From contig CBFGJP010000001.1 of NCBI GenBank assembly GCA_965649105.1, forward strand, positions 39,532 to 103,531: DNA of 64,000 bases. The letters run 5' to 3'. Source of the stretch: JAOAFX01 sp965649105. GTDB taxonomy: Bacteria > Hydrothermota > Tepidihabitantia > SM23-42 > JAOAFX01. Position 1 is the stretch's first letter; each line of letters starts with the position of its first letter. The position numbers were made by a program, and so were the translations under genes. The notes under the pieces were generated by a model. It saw only the letters and a program-made list of their open reading frames with translations, made no database searches and had not been told where the DNA came from. Positions 28,248 to 36,838 of the stretch are shown here, piece after piece.

Positions 28248-30436
28248 TTTTATCCATAATCTTCGCTTATACAATCGCCAATATAACGGTTGACGCCCAA
28301 TTCACTAACAAAGAGTTTATTATCCAGACCAGTGGATTTAAAATCGGAGAACAATTTAAAGAATCAATGATTCCGCAGGCAATAAACAACCTTTTTCGCC
28401 TGCGGCTGTTTGATTACATCGCCATTGATACAACAATTGTCGCCGATGGAATTTTTATTAAAATAAATGTAACTGAAGCACCTTTTTTAAACGGTGAACC
28501 ACGATTTATTGGCAACAAAAAAATTAAAAAAGGTGATTTACTAAAAAAAGTTGATTTAAAAAATGGTCAGGTTCTTACAAAAAAAGCAATCTTTGACGCT
28601 CGGCTTAAGATAATTGACCTTTACGCTGAAAAAAATTTTTATAATACTTCGGTAAAAGATAGTATAGTGCGCGATTCACTCAATAGAGTTGATCTTTACT
28701 TTATAATAAATGAGGGTTCGGCATTGAGAATAAGTAAAATAAAGGTTGAAGGTAATAAAGCGATTTCGGAGAACGCCATAAAAAGAAAAATGCAAAACAA
28801 AGAGAAAGGATTTCTGCGCAGTGGAAAACTTGATCGTGCTAAACTAAAAGAAGATATAGAGCGAATAAAAATTTTGTATCGCGAGAACGGATTTCTTGAT
28901 GTTGTTGTTAGTGAACCAGAGATAAAAGTCGTTGATAATAAACTTATTATAAGTATAAATATAAATGAAAATCAAAGATTTTATGTGGGTGAAACAAAAT
29001 TCAGCGGTAATAATCTTTTTTCTAATGACCAGTTGCAAAAGTTATTAATGATCAAACCCGGGGCGGTCTTCAATTTAACCAAGGCACAGAATACATTGCA
29101 AAAATTTTATGAGCACTATGCAGACGAAGGATATATATATTGTTCAATAACACCGATTGAAACGATCCGGGATAGTTTTGTTGATATTGAGTATCAAATA
29201 AATGAATCAAAACCGGCAAATATAAATCGTATCATTATTGCCGGTAACTACCGAACCAGAGAAAAGGTTATCAGAAGGGAAATTGTTACCCTGCCCGGAA
29301 CGAGGTTTCGACGCTCTCAGGTTATCAGGAGTATGCGCGAAGTCTTCAATCTTGGATTCTTTGAAGACATCACCCCCGAGACCGGTAGCCCGGATGACAG
29401 TGGTAACATCGACTTAATTTATCGGGTTAAGGAAAAAGAAGGTGTTGGATCTATCGGGGCAGGGATGGCATATTCTGCCCAAGATAAATTAACTGGTTAT
29501 ATTGAATTAAGCCATCCCAATGTCTTTGGCAGGGGGCAACGTGTTTATACCAAGTTTGAGATCGGTGGTCGACTAACCAATATCCAATTTGGTTTTACCG
29601 AACCCTGGCTTTTTGATACAAGAACCACCGCGGGATTTGATATTTATTATACCAATAGATTATGGGATTTTTATACAAAAAGGGATATCGGAAGTGCCGC
29701 AAATGTTTCATTTCCATTTTTCCTTGATTATACAAGACTCAATTATACATTCAGGGTGGAAAGAACGCAAATTCTGGATATCGCAAAAGAATATCAGCCA
29801 ACCTCAGGATATGATTTGAGAAAAGATACCATTCCTAAATGGACGCTGGCAAACAATTATGGAATAACAAGGGACACGCGTGATTTCATATTTAACCCTT
29901 CAAGTGGCTCATATATTTCTTTGCAGACCGAAATCGCCAAACCCTGGATATTTGCTAATATTGATTATAATAGATTTACCTTTGAAACCCGTTCATATTT
30001 TCCAATCTTCTGGAAGTTTGTTTTAATGACGCGCTTCCGTATGGGCATTGTTACAAGTGTAGATGAGGTTCCATATTACAAAAGGTTCTATGCCGGTGGT
30101 ACCGGCGAAGATGGCGTAAGGGGATATTCAGACCGTTCCCTTTCACCAGTTGAGGATGGCAAAAGGATTGGTGGTAATGCCTTATTTATAAATAATATTG
30201 AATTGAAATTAAAATTTTCACAAAGTTTTGCTATTCTTGCATTTTACGATATGGGTAATGCATTCGCCTCTTATAAAGACTTCAATCTCTGCGACCTAAA
30301 AAGAGGTGCTGGAATAGGGATAAGAGTCGAAATACCAATGATGGGTGTTCTGGGGTTTGATTTGGGTTATGGGTTTGACCGTGTGCAACCAGGTTTTGAA
30401 CCCCATTTCCAGATAAATCCGTTTGGAATGTTTTAA
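28244..30436 (+). CDS. bamA: Outer-membrane protein assembly factor BamA
   Basis: A 730-residue Omp85 protein that folds beta-barrels into the outer membrane. A signal peptide (MILSIIFAYTIANITVDA) is followed by five POTRA domains (residues about 20-385; for example ISKIKVEGNKAISENAIKRK and INRIIIAGNYRTREKVIRRE). The 16-strand barrel carries the conserved loop motif RFYAGGTGEDGVRGYSDRSL, equivalent to the VRGY/F motif of lid loop 6, and a C-terminal Phe. Its location directly after clpC and before skp is an envelope stress-like arrangement. The ATG overlaps the clpC stop. Confidence 0.94.
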   Translation: MILSIIFAYTIANITVDAQFTNKEFIIQTSGFKIGEQFKESMIPQAINNLFRLRLFDYIAIDTTIVADGIFIKINVTEAPFLNGEPRFIGNKKIKKGDLLKKVDLKNGQVLTKKAIFDARLKIIDLYAEKNFYNTSVKDSIVRDSLNRVDLYFIINEGSALRISKIKVEGNKAISENAIKRKMQNKEKGFLRSGKLDRAKLKEDIERIKILYRENGFLDVVVSEPEIKVVDNKLIISININENQRFYVGETKFSGNNLFSNDQLQKLLMIKPGAVFNLTKAQNTLQKFYEHYADEGYIYCSITPIETIRDSFVDIEYQINESKPANINRIIIAGNYRTREKVIRREIVTLPGTRFRRSQVIRSMREVFNLGFFEDITPETGSPDDSGNIDLIYRVKEKEGVGSIGAGMAYSAQDKLTGYIELSHPNVFGRGQRVYTKFEIGGRLTNIQFGFTEPWLFDTRTTAGFDIYYTNRLWDFYTKRDIGSAANVSFPFFLDYTRLNYTFRVERTQILDIAKEYQPTSGYDLRKDTIPKWTLANNYGITRDTRDFIFNPSSGSYISLQTEIAKPWIFANIDYNRFTFETRSYFPIFWKFVLMTRFRMGIVTSVDEVPYYKRFYAGGTGEDGVRGYSDRSLSPVEDGKRIGGNALFINNIELKLKFSQSFAILAFYDMGNAFASYKDFNLCDLKRGAGIGIRVEIPMMGVLGFDLGYGFDRVQPGFEPHFQINPFGMF

Positions 30437-30455
30437 TCATTGTAATGGAGGAGTA

Positions 30456-31412
30456 ATGGAAAAAATAAAATCTATTTTAATAATTGTAATAATACCGTTA
30501 ATTATTTTTGCCAAGGAGCAAAAGATTGGATTTGTTGAATCATCAAAAATTTTTAGCCAGTATCAGGCAACAGCTTCTGCCAGTCAAGAATTTAATGAAT
30601 ATGTAAGTGCCTGCCGTGACTCGGCAGCGAAATTGCAGTTGACGGTTCAAAATCTAAAAAGTGAATTTGATGCCCAGAAATTGATGTTGAGTGAAGAAGC
30701 ACGCTTGAAAAAACTTGATGAAATTGAAAAATATATCCAGTTTTATAACCAATATCTTCAAGATGTGTTTGGACCTGGTGGAAAGATTGAGCAAAAGAAT
30801 GACGAACTGATGGCGCCATTATTAAAAAAAATAAATGATGCCATAGCCAAAATTGCGCAACAAGAAGGGTTTGCAATGATAATAGACCTTTCCGAAGATA
30901 TTTTTTATGCCTCGGCAGAATTAAATATTACCGATTTAGTGATCAATGAACTAAATCGTGAATATGGTGTTGCTACAACTATTCCCAGTGCAATGAAAAA
31001 ATACATTGGGATAATGCCCTTCAAAGAAGAAAACACTGAAGCAATCAATGAAAATCTTGGAATGAGATGTCAAAATGAATTATATACAGTATTAAACAAC
31101 TACTCCCAGACATACAATATTGTGACCAAAGCAACAATCATGGCCGAATTAACTAAAAGGCAGTGGGACTATAAAATGATCGATGAAAATCAGGCACTCC
31201 AGATCGCCGGATTTGCTTTGTGTAATTATATTGTTATGGGGAAAGTGAGTAAGTCCGGTATAAAAATTGATTATACAATCAGTCTGAAAGATGTCAGTTC
31301 AAAGGAAGAAATTGGCAGTCGTTCTAATTCAGTCACTGATGATATAAAATTTTCCGAATCTCTAAAAAACGATTTAATGGGTCTGATTGAAGCATTAAAG
31401 AAAAAAGAATAA
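30456..31412 (+). CDS. Skp/OmpH-like chaperone fused to a CsgG/LpoB-like domain
   Basis: A 318-residue periplasmic protein. After the signal peptide (SILIIVIIPLIIFA), residues about 20-175 are Skp-like: QKIGFVESSKIFSQYQATA, a long charged coiled coil, and VFGPGGKIEQKNDELMAPLL then EGFAMIIDLSEDIFYA. Residues about 190-318 form a second domain, KYIGIMPFKEENTEAINENL, IVTKATIMAELTKRQ and ALCNYIVMGKVSKSG, matching the pattern of CsgG/LpoB-type domains. Classical Skp stops after the first domain. The ATG at 30456 follows GGAGGAG. It lies directly after bamA, as Skp usually does. Confidence 0.78.
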   Translation: MEKIKSILIIVIIPLIIFAKEQKIGFVESSKIFSQYQATASASQEFNEYVSACRDSAAKLQLTVQNLKSEFDAQKLMLSEEARLKKLDEIEKYIQFYNQYLQDVFGPGGKIEQKNDELMAPLLKKINDAIAKIAQQEGFAMIIDLSEDIFYASAELNITDLVINELNREYGVATTIPSAMKKYIGIMPFKEENTEAINENLGMRCQNELYTVLNNYSQTYNIVTKATIMAELTKRQWDYKMIDENQALQIAGFALCNYIVMGKVSKSGIKIDYTISLKDVSSKEEIGSRSNSVTDDIKFSESLKNDLMGLIEALKKKE

Positions 31413-31422
31413 CTACCGATAA

Positions 31423-31450
31423 TTGACTAAAATCTAAACTTGAATATAAT
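31423..31450 (+). promoter_or_regulatory. Promoter of the tRNA-Arg-tadA transcript
   Basis: TTGACT (31423-31428), a 16-bp spacer and a perfect TATAAT (31445-31450). Transcription would start near 31457, giving about 128 nt of leader before tRNA-Arg. That leader contains the first copy of the 45-bp repeat. Confidence 0.8.
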
Positions 31451-31537
31451 TTGAAAATGATATTTAATAGATTGAGGTTGAGGTGCTGGATTGGTTAATG
31501 GGCTTGGTGAATAATCCAGATCCCTAAATCAGTGACC

Positions 31538-31582
31538 AAAGACCATACCAGCATCCATGCCCAATAACCTTAGATTATCTGT
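31538..31582 (+). repeat. Dispersed repeat, copy 1 (before tRNA-Arg)
   Basis: A 45-bp element beginning AAAGACCATACCAGCATCC. The first 35 bp are identical to copy 2 at 32235-32279 and the last 10 bp match at 7 positions. Weaker similarity (TTGAGGTT, GCTGG) extends about 70 bp upstream. It ends 2 bp before the tRNA gene and would be in the tRNA precursor. Confidence 0.85.
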
Positions 31583-31584
31583 GG

Positions 31585-31658
31585 GCGCCCGTAGCTCAAC
31601 TGGATAGAGCGGCGGACTACGAATCCGCAGGCTACGTGTTCAAGTCACGTCGGGCGCG
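31585..31658 (+). tRNA. tRNA-Arg (anticodon ACG)
   Basis: A full cloverleaf: acceptor GCGCCCG pairing with CGGGCGC, D arm GCTC-AACTGGATA-GAGC, anticodon stem GCGGA/TCCGC with loop CTACGAA (anticodon ACG), variable loop, and T arm with loop TTCAAGT. The CCA end is not encoded. ACG needs A34-to-inosine editing to read all CGN codons except CGG. The editing enzyme gene, tadA, begins 33 nt downstream. Confidence 0.95.
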
Positions 31659-31691
31659 TGGTAATAAAAAAGACTTTGTGCCTGGGAAAAT

Positions 31692-32159
31692 ATGGTAAAT
31701 AATGATGAACTTTTTATGGTTGAGGCATTGAAAGAGGCACAAAAGGCATTTAACGAAGATGAAGTGCCGATTGGTACAGTGGCGGTTTATAAAAATCAAA
31801 TCATCGGGCGTGGTCATAATCGGACAGAAGCACTTCAGGATCCCACTGCCCATGCCGAGATTCTGGCAATCACCGCTGCAGCAATTAGTTTGAAGTCTTG
31901 GCGTTTGAACGATGTGGTTATTTACACAACCATTGAACCCTGTATAATGTGCGCTGGTGCGTTAATTCTGGCGAGGGTTAAAAAAATAATTTTCGGTGCA
32001 CGAGATGAAAAATTTGGTGGTTGTGGTTCGGTTTTCAATATTGTCCAGGAGAAAAAATTGAATCATAGGATTGAGGTAGTTGAAGGTGTTTTAAGAAATG
32101 AAGCATTGTCTTTAATGAAAGATTTCTTTAAGCAAAAACGTAATAAAAAGAAAAAATAG
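31692..32159 (+). CDS. tadA: tRNA adenosine(34) deaminase
   Basis: A 155-residue zinc deaminase that converts A34 of tRNA-Arg(ACG) to inosine. The catalytic motif is HAEILAI (His54, Glu56) with the zinc cysteines in EPCIMCAGALI (Cys84, Cys87). The family's ARVKKIIFGARDEKFGGCGS follows, as does the N-terminal EALKEAQKAFNEDEVPIGTV. The ATG lies 33 nt after tRNA-Arg with no separate promoter visible, so tRNA and mRNA probably share one transcript that RNase processing must separate. A Shine-Dalgarno sequence is weak. Confidence 0.93.
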   Translation: MVNNDELFMVEALKEAQKAFNEDEVPIGTVAVYKNQIIGRGHNRTEALQDPTAHAEILAITAAAISLKSWRLNDVVIYTTIEPCIMCAGALILARVKKIIFGARDEKFGGCGSVFNIVQEKKLNHRIEVVEGVLRNEALSLMKDFFKQKRNKKKK

Positions 32160-32234
32160 ATACATTAAATTATATAGTTGTTGGGTTGAGGTTAGGAAGC
32201 TGGTTGAAGGTTTAAAGCCTAAAAACCTTTGAAT

Positions 32235-32279
32235 AAAGACCATACCAGCATCCATGCCCAATAACCTTAAACCATCTGT
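32235..32279 (+). repeat. Dispersed repeat, copy 2 (after tadA, before tRNA-Ser)
   Basis: Second copy of the 45-bp element at 31538-31582, in the same orientation, with the first 35 bp identical. It lies 75 bp after tadA and 165 bp before tRNA-Ser. The rest of 32160-32444 shows no gene. A 65-codon open frame on the other strand there is judged spurious. Confidence 0.85.
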
Positions 32280-32421
32280 TCGGGTGGTTTGCTTGATGCG
32301 AAGTTTTTTTCTGGTAGAGCAAAGCCGAAAGATTAAGGGTTGATGTATGAAAACAGGTCAACGAGGGGGGATTAAAGACTTCCAAGAACTTTTGGGCTTT
32401 GTTTAGCAAAGTGAGTGGAAA

Positions 32422-32443
32422 AAAGGGGGAACCATCCCCCTTT
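32422..32443 (+). terminator. Hairpin just before tRNA-Ser, terminator-like
   Basis: A 9-bp perfect stem (AAAGGGGGA/TCCCCCTTT) with a 4-nt ACCA loop, preceded by an A run and followed by only three T. It ends 1 nt before the tRNA-Ser acceptor stem. It may end the tadA transcript, work as a terminator on the minus strand (A run read as T), or help processing. Confidence 0.5.
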
Positions 32444-32444
32444 A

Positions 32445-32533
32445 GGAGAGATGGCCGAGTGGACTAAGGCGCGCGACTCGAAATCGCGTATCCGCTTAAA
32501 AGCGGGTCGGGGGTTCAAATCCCCCTCTCTCCG
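32445..32533 (+). tRNA. tRNA-Ser (anticodon CGA)
   Basis: An 89-nt class II tRNA. Acceptor GGAGAGA pairs with TCTCTCC, the D arm is GCCGAGTGGACTAAGGC, the anticodon loop is CTCGAAA (anticodon CGA, reading UCG), and a long variable arm (TCCGCTTAAAAGCGGG) is typical of serine. The T arm GGGGGTTCAAATCCCCC is complete. The CCA end is not encoded. No clear promoter of the kind seen elsewhere was found. Confidence 0.94.
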
Positions 32534-32611
32534 TCTACTCGACTGAATACCATTTTATTTCCACAATTCCATTATTCCAGAATACTAAAATTGTGGATTT
32601 GTCATTTCTGC

Positions 32612-32916
32612 TCACACATCTTTGTCAAGGCGTATTGATATTCTCTCAACCAGATGTTCACAAGCACTAAGGAATTTACTAACTTCTTCCGGATATTTTA
32701 TCCAGTATATGGTGGACCTGCCTTTCTTTTCGTAACGCACCAAATTCGCAAGCCGTAATTTTGTCATATGAGAACATACTGCCTGACACATTTGGTAATC
32801 GTATCTAAATCCAATCTCTCTTTTTCTAACAATAATTTTAATATGCCATAAGAAATTGGATATCCCAAAACACGGCATATTATTGAACCACGAAATCTTT
32901 TCTCAATAATCTGCAT
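32612..32916 (-). pseudogene. ArsR-like winged-helix regulator with a frameshift
   Basis: Two frames together give one ArsR-type regulator of about 100 residues. The N-terminal part, from ATG at 32916, reads MQIIEKRFRG, then GYPISYGILKLLLEKERL. The second frame continues with VCSHMTKLRLANLVRYEKK and GRSTIYW, which is the recognition helix and wing. The shift of one nucleotide falls near 32795, in CAAATGTGTCAGGCAG. Either the gene is decayed, or the base is a sequencing error, or the frame is changed during translation. Repeated AATTCCA-rich elements flank both ends of the gene and may be operators. Confidence 0.65.
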
Positions 32917-33149
32917 AATTACACCTTCATTCCATAATTCCACAATACTGGAATAATGTAATTATAGTATAATGAAAAAAAGAATATCTGTCAAGAATTT
33001 GTATACAATTATTTATAAAATTAGACTGATTATAAAAATTTTATATCCGGAATGGCGGTGTCATATCCTTTTTAGATTTTGTTGAAAAATTAATCTATTC
33101 ACAATTATATATTATAAATTCTTGATATTAGAAAATATGGTCTATCTAA

Positions 33150-35132
33150 TCAGAATACATCCAGTGGGTCAACATCAATCTCTAATTTTGATTTAATCAA
33201 TTTAACCTGTTTTAAAAATTTCAGTCTTCGATGTTCAAACTTTAGTGGCGATTTTATTAAAATATAAACACGATAATTGTTGCGTATTTTATAGTAAAAA
33301 GATTGGTTTGGTCCAAAAATTTTAATTCCTTTAATTCCGGTTAGCAAATTATAAATTTTCTTTGCTTCACTCCAGGTGGTTTGTTCATCTTTGCCTGAAA
33401 AGCGGATAAGAATTAGTCGCGAAAATGGTGGAAAATTCAGTTCTCTACGCAATTTCATTTCTTCAGCATAAAATTTTGGATAATTCTGCAACTGACTAAA
33501 AAGTATTGAATACTGCTCGGGATGATATGTTTGTATTAAAACCCTGCCTGGTTTTTCTCCCCGGCCGGCCCTTCCTGCAACCTGGGTTAAAATTTGGAAT
33601 GTTCTTTCACTGCCTCTAAAATCAGGTAGATTAAGAATGGTATCTGCATTAACAATACCCACGAATGTGACATTCGGAAAATCAAAGCCTTTTGTAACAA
33701 GTTGCGTGCCAAGCAATATCTTAGCCTTTTGCTCTTCAAATTTCTTCAAAATTGCTTCTGCCTCTCCTCTTTTCCGTGCACTATCGCGATCAAGTCTTAA
33801 GATCATTGATTTAAAACTCTCATCATCTAAACTAAATTCAGATTTTAGTATCTTTTTAATTATCTCTTCTATGCGCTGCGTCCCAGCACCGCGGTATAAC
33901 AAAGTAGCCTTACCGCATTTTGGGCAAAGTCTAAAATAATCAGTCTTATAATCACAGGTATGGCAGGAAAGAAAAGGAACATCCCCTTTCTGAAAGGCAC
34001 GATGGTATACCAGTGGCAATCTACAATATGGACAACGAACAGTGTGACCACAATTTGGACATAATAAATTTGGAGCAAAACCCCGGCGATTCAAAAATAA
34101 AATTGCCTGTTCATTTCTTTGGATAATTTCCTTTATTGACTCCTCAAATCTTTGAGAAATAAATTTTCCACTTTCTTTTTTTAAATCCACAACCTCAACT
34201 TCAGGCAAAGGACGGGCATCTATCCTTTCTTTTAGTGTCAGAAGTTCATACTTTCCAATTCCCGCATTATAATAAGATTCTATCTGAGGTGTAGCACTAC
34301 CCAAAACAACAACACAATTTTCAATCTTCGCTCTAACCACAGCAACATCACGGGCATTGTATTTGACTGCCTGCTGATGTTCTTTGTAGGAATGGTCATG
34401 CTCTTCATCAACGATGATTATTTTCAAATCCGGTATGGGGAGAAATATCGAACTCCGGGGTCCAATAATGATTTTATAAATTCCATTTTTAATTCCGTAC
34501 CATGCATTTCTTCGCTCTTTAGCAGTAAGTGCTGAATGTATTGTAATTACATCCTTACCAAAGCGTTCGGCAAATCTTTTTAGTAAAAGAGGCGTCATTG
34601 ATATTTCCGGGACGAGAATAAGTGCCCTGCCGCCACTTTTCAAAACTTCCGAAATGACTTTTAAATAGACTTCAGTCTTTCCACTCCCCGTTACACCGAA
34701 AAGGAGAAAAACCTTAAAGAGATTTTTTTTGAATGAATAAAGAATACGATTTATTGCATTATTCTGAGAAAATGTTGGGACGGGTTCCTTTGCCACAATT
34801 GGTTGTTCAGATTCTTTTTTTATATATTCAAATTTCTTTAAAATCTTGGGAGGAAATGCCTGTTTAAGAACCTCGCCAAGATATGATAAATAATAATACG
34901 CAATCCATTTATAGAGATTTACCAATTTTGGTGAAATAAAATTTGTTTCCACCAATTTATGGACTTTTTTTAAATTGGGCACATCCCTCTTTATATTTGT
35001 GCCAACGATTATTCCGTATTTGAATTTTTTCTTTAAAGGCACGATGACCAGGTCTCCGATATGCAAATCAAGGTCTGTCTCATATGTAAGATAATCAAAC
35101 TTCGTATTAGGTATCGCAACATCAACAAACAT
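33150..35132 (-). CDS. priA: Primosomal protein N' (replication restart helicase PriA)
   Basis: A 660-residue helicase that reloads the replisome at stalled forks. The N-terminal 3'-DNA-binding domain (MFVDVAIPNTKFDYLTYE) precedes Walker A GVTGSGKTEVYLKV (residues 146-159) and the Walker B block VDEEHDHSYKE. The zinc-binding insertion holds eight cysteines (CPNCGHTVRCPYC and CHTCDYK, then CPKCG). Helicase motifs V and VI follow as LGTQLVTKGFDFPNV and QVAGRAGRG. Length is usual. The ATG lies behind a modest AGAGGT site. Confidence 0.94.
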   Translation of the reverse strand: MFVDVAIPNTKFDYLTYETDLDLHIGDLVIVPLKKKFKYGIIVGTNIKRDVPNLKKVHKLVETNFISPKLVNLYKWIAYYYLSYLGEVLKQAFPPKILKKFEYIKKESEQPIVAKEPVPTFSQNNAINRILYSFKKNLFKVFLLFGVTGSGKTEVYLKVISEVLKSGGRALILVPEISMTPLLLKRFAERFGKDVITIHSALTAKERRNAWYGIKNGIYKIIIGPRSSIFLPIPDLKIIIVDEEHDHSYKEHQQAVKYNARDVAVVRAKIENCVVVLGSATPQIESYYNAGIGKYELLTLKERIDARPLPEVEVVDLKKESGKFISQRFEESIKEIIQRNEQAILFLNRRGFAPNLLCPNCGHTVRCPYCRLPLVYHRAFQKGDVPFLSCHTCDYKTDYFRLCPKCGKATLLYRGAGTQRIEEIIKKILKSEFSLDDESFKSMILRLDRDSARKRGEAEAILKKFEEQKAKILLGTQLVTKGFDFPNVTFVGIVNADTILNLPDFRGSERTFQILTQVAGRAGRGEKPGRVLIQTYHPEQYSILFSQLQNYPKFYAEEMKLRRELNFPPFSRLILIRFSGKDEQTTWSEAKKIYNLLTGIKGIKIFGPNQSFYYKIRNNYRVYILIKSPLKFEHRRLKFLKQVKLIKSKLEIDVDPLDVF

Positions 35133-35243
35133 AAATTATCACTTTCAATTTTTACCTCTTTTATACATAGATTCTAATTTATACAATAAACAGAATTAAC
35201 TTCCATACATAAATCTTACAATGCAACACAAAATTATAATATC

Positions 35244-35780
35244 TTAATTATGCAATACAAAAACTTGATTACCTGGAGATTTGATCGACCAGTTATCTTT
35301 GCCCGATCCGATCAAACCATATTCGGTCCATGGATATATACCTGTGGGAGACCAGCGCCCATAACCGATACAACCAGAATTAATAAGATTTACATAATTT
35401 GGTCCTGGTATGTTTGTATTACAGTTATCATTCTCATTTGCATAATTAAAAATAATGAATTCAGTAATAACCATTTGTTTACCGGAATACGGATTGGTCG
35501 GTAATGTACCTAACCGGGTTTGTAGATCTTCGTCGCCACCCGGAAAATAGTAACCAAATCCTTGCCCTGCTGTGTTAAGATCTGATGGGTAGATCCCATG
35601 CTTATCTATTGAAAAAGCATAAACACAAACCTGTGTAGCATGCATATTTTCTTTTACTGCCGCTTGATGCGCCCTTTCCCTCATTATTATGTAATTTGGA
35701 ATAGCAATTGCTGCAAGAATACCGATTATTGTTACAACAACCATTAATTCTATCAGCGTAAAACCCTTTCTCACACACAT
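35244..35780 (-). CDS. Type IV pilin-like/pseudopilin (GspG-like), paralogue 1
   Basis: A 178-residue prepilin. The leader MCVRKG is followed by the cleavage and methylation site G/FTLIELMVVVTIIGILAA, with Glu at position 5 of the mature protein, and the hydrophobic helix. The globular part (GIYPSDLNTAGQGFGYYFP, GGDEDLQTRLGTLPTNPYSG) has the LP-x-NP-Y-G turn of GspG pseudopilins. It is closely related along its whole length to the pilin at 38589. It is the last gene of the ABC operon, 8 nt after the TPR gene. Its ribosome binding site is weak. Confidence 0.85.
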   Translation of the reverse strand: MCVRKGFTLIELMVVVTIIGILAAIAIPNYIIMRERAHQAAVKENMHATQVCVYAFSIDKHGIYPSDLNTAGQGFGYYFPGGDEDLQTRLGTLPTNPYSGKQMVITEFIIFNYANENDNCNTNIPGPNYVNLINSGCIGYGRWSPTGIYPWTEYGLIGSGKDNWSIKSPGNQVFVLHN

Positions 35781-35788
35781 ATTCCCGT

Positions 35789-36838
35789 CTATAGTTTTTT
35801 CTTTTTAATGTAAGATGGTAATATTATCTTACCTTTATTTCGATCGTAGATATACGGATTTCCAAATGGATTTTTTGGTATCTCCCGTATAAATTTTTCT
35901 TTTACAAGGTCATCAAGTTTATCCGGGTATTTCCCCTTTGCTGCTTTATATGCCATAATGCGCTGATTGAGATAATTGGCATTCATTTCTAATTCATCCA
36001 ACAACAAAGTTGTGCTTGACACTATACTATCCATTATCAAAATATATTTACCTCCAAATGGTTCTGCCGGAATCTTAGTGAGTAGCCTTGCATTAACAAG
36101 TTCCGTTAAACCTTTCGGCAAAACGTCAAATTTACGCCGGTATTGATGTACAAATCTCTGTAATGAATCAATGTCTTCTTCAATTTGGATATAATATAGG
36201 GATTTCAGTGCCGTCTCCTTTCTTTTCTCTGTCTGGGCATTTTTCAGGACTATCTGCCAAAGATCTTTTGCAAATTTATATTTTTTTGCTTTTCTGAAGG
36301 CATGAGCAGCAAAACGGATGGATCTTCCAGAAAAACCTTCCCTCAAAGCAGAAAGTTTAAAATAACGCCCGGCCTTGTTGAAATCCTTCAATAAAAAATA
36401 GTTAATAAATCCAGCGTCAAAAAGTGGTTCCCATCTATCAGGACAGTTGGTGATCGCGCGTCTAAGTAATTTAATAGCTTCTGCAGGACTACCAGCATCT
36501 TCAGCAATCAAAAGTGCACCAAAACGATATCCGTTAATAAATAGAGGATCCAATCTTGTAAGTATATCAAAAATATGTGTTAACCATGGATAATTATAAT
36601 CGGTAAGTGCATGCTGGCCATAATATTGAATTGCCCTAAGCCAAACAATATTTGAAACAAATATATCAAAATCGCACACTACAATTTTTAAAAATCTTCC
36701 TGATGGGAAATACATCATTTCATTAAGAATTTCCTTCTTAGGTGGATAAATTTGGTCGTACTTAATCTGGAAAAAATGAACTATCATTGGAAAAATGACA
36801 ATGATCAAAATAGGCACAAAAATCTTCTTAATAATCAT
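35789..36838 (-). CDS. Membrane-anchored TPR-like protein with pseudopilin-like C-terminal repeats
   Basis: A 349-residue protein. An N-terminal membrane helix (KIFVPILIIVIFPMIVHFF) is followed by a helical TPR-like domain (IWLRAIQYYGQHALTDYNY; EAIKLLRRAITNCPDRWEPL; LLKDFNKAGRYFKLSA). The C-terminal 110 residues hold two units, YRRKFDVLPKGLTELVN and AKIPAEPFGG-like, then YKAAKGKYPDKLDDLVKEKF and IREIPKNPFGNPYIYD. The second resembles the C-terminal turn of GspG pseudopilins. No known function. It overlaps the permease gene by 4 nt and precedes pilin 1, suggesting it works with both. Confidence 0.65.
   Translation of the reverse strand: MIIKKIFVPILIIVIFPMIVHFFQIKYDQIYPPKKEILNEMMYFPSGRFLKIVVCDFDIFVSNIVWLRAIQYYGQHALTDYNYPWLTHIFDILTRLDPLFINGYRFGALLIAEDAGSPAEAIKLLRRAITNCPDRWEPLFDAGFINYFLLKDFNKAGRYFKLSALREGFSGRSIRFAAHAFRKAKKYKFAKDLWQIVLKNAQTEKRKETALKSLYYIQIEEDIDSLQRFVHQYRRKFDVLPKGLTELVNARLLTKIPAEPFGGKYILIMDSIVSSTTLLLDELEMNANYLNQRIMAYKAAKGKYPDKLDDLVKEKFIREIPKNPFGNPYIYDRNKGKIILPSYIKKKKL

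Noticed and set aside
32212..32409. A 65-codon open frame on the minus strand over the repeat near tRNA-Ser
   Set aside because: It overlaps the dispersed repeat, and the second repeat copy has stops in the equivalent frame, so the DNA rather than a peptide seems conserved.
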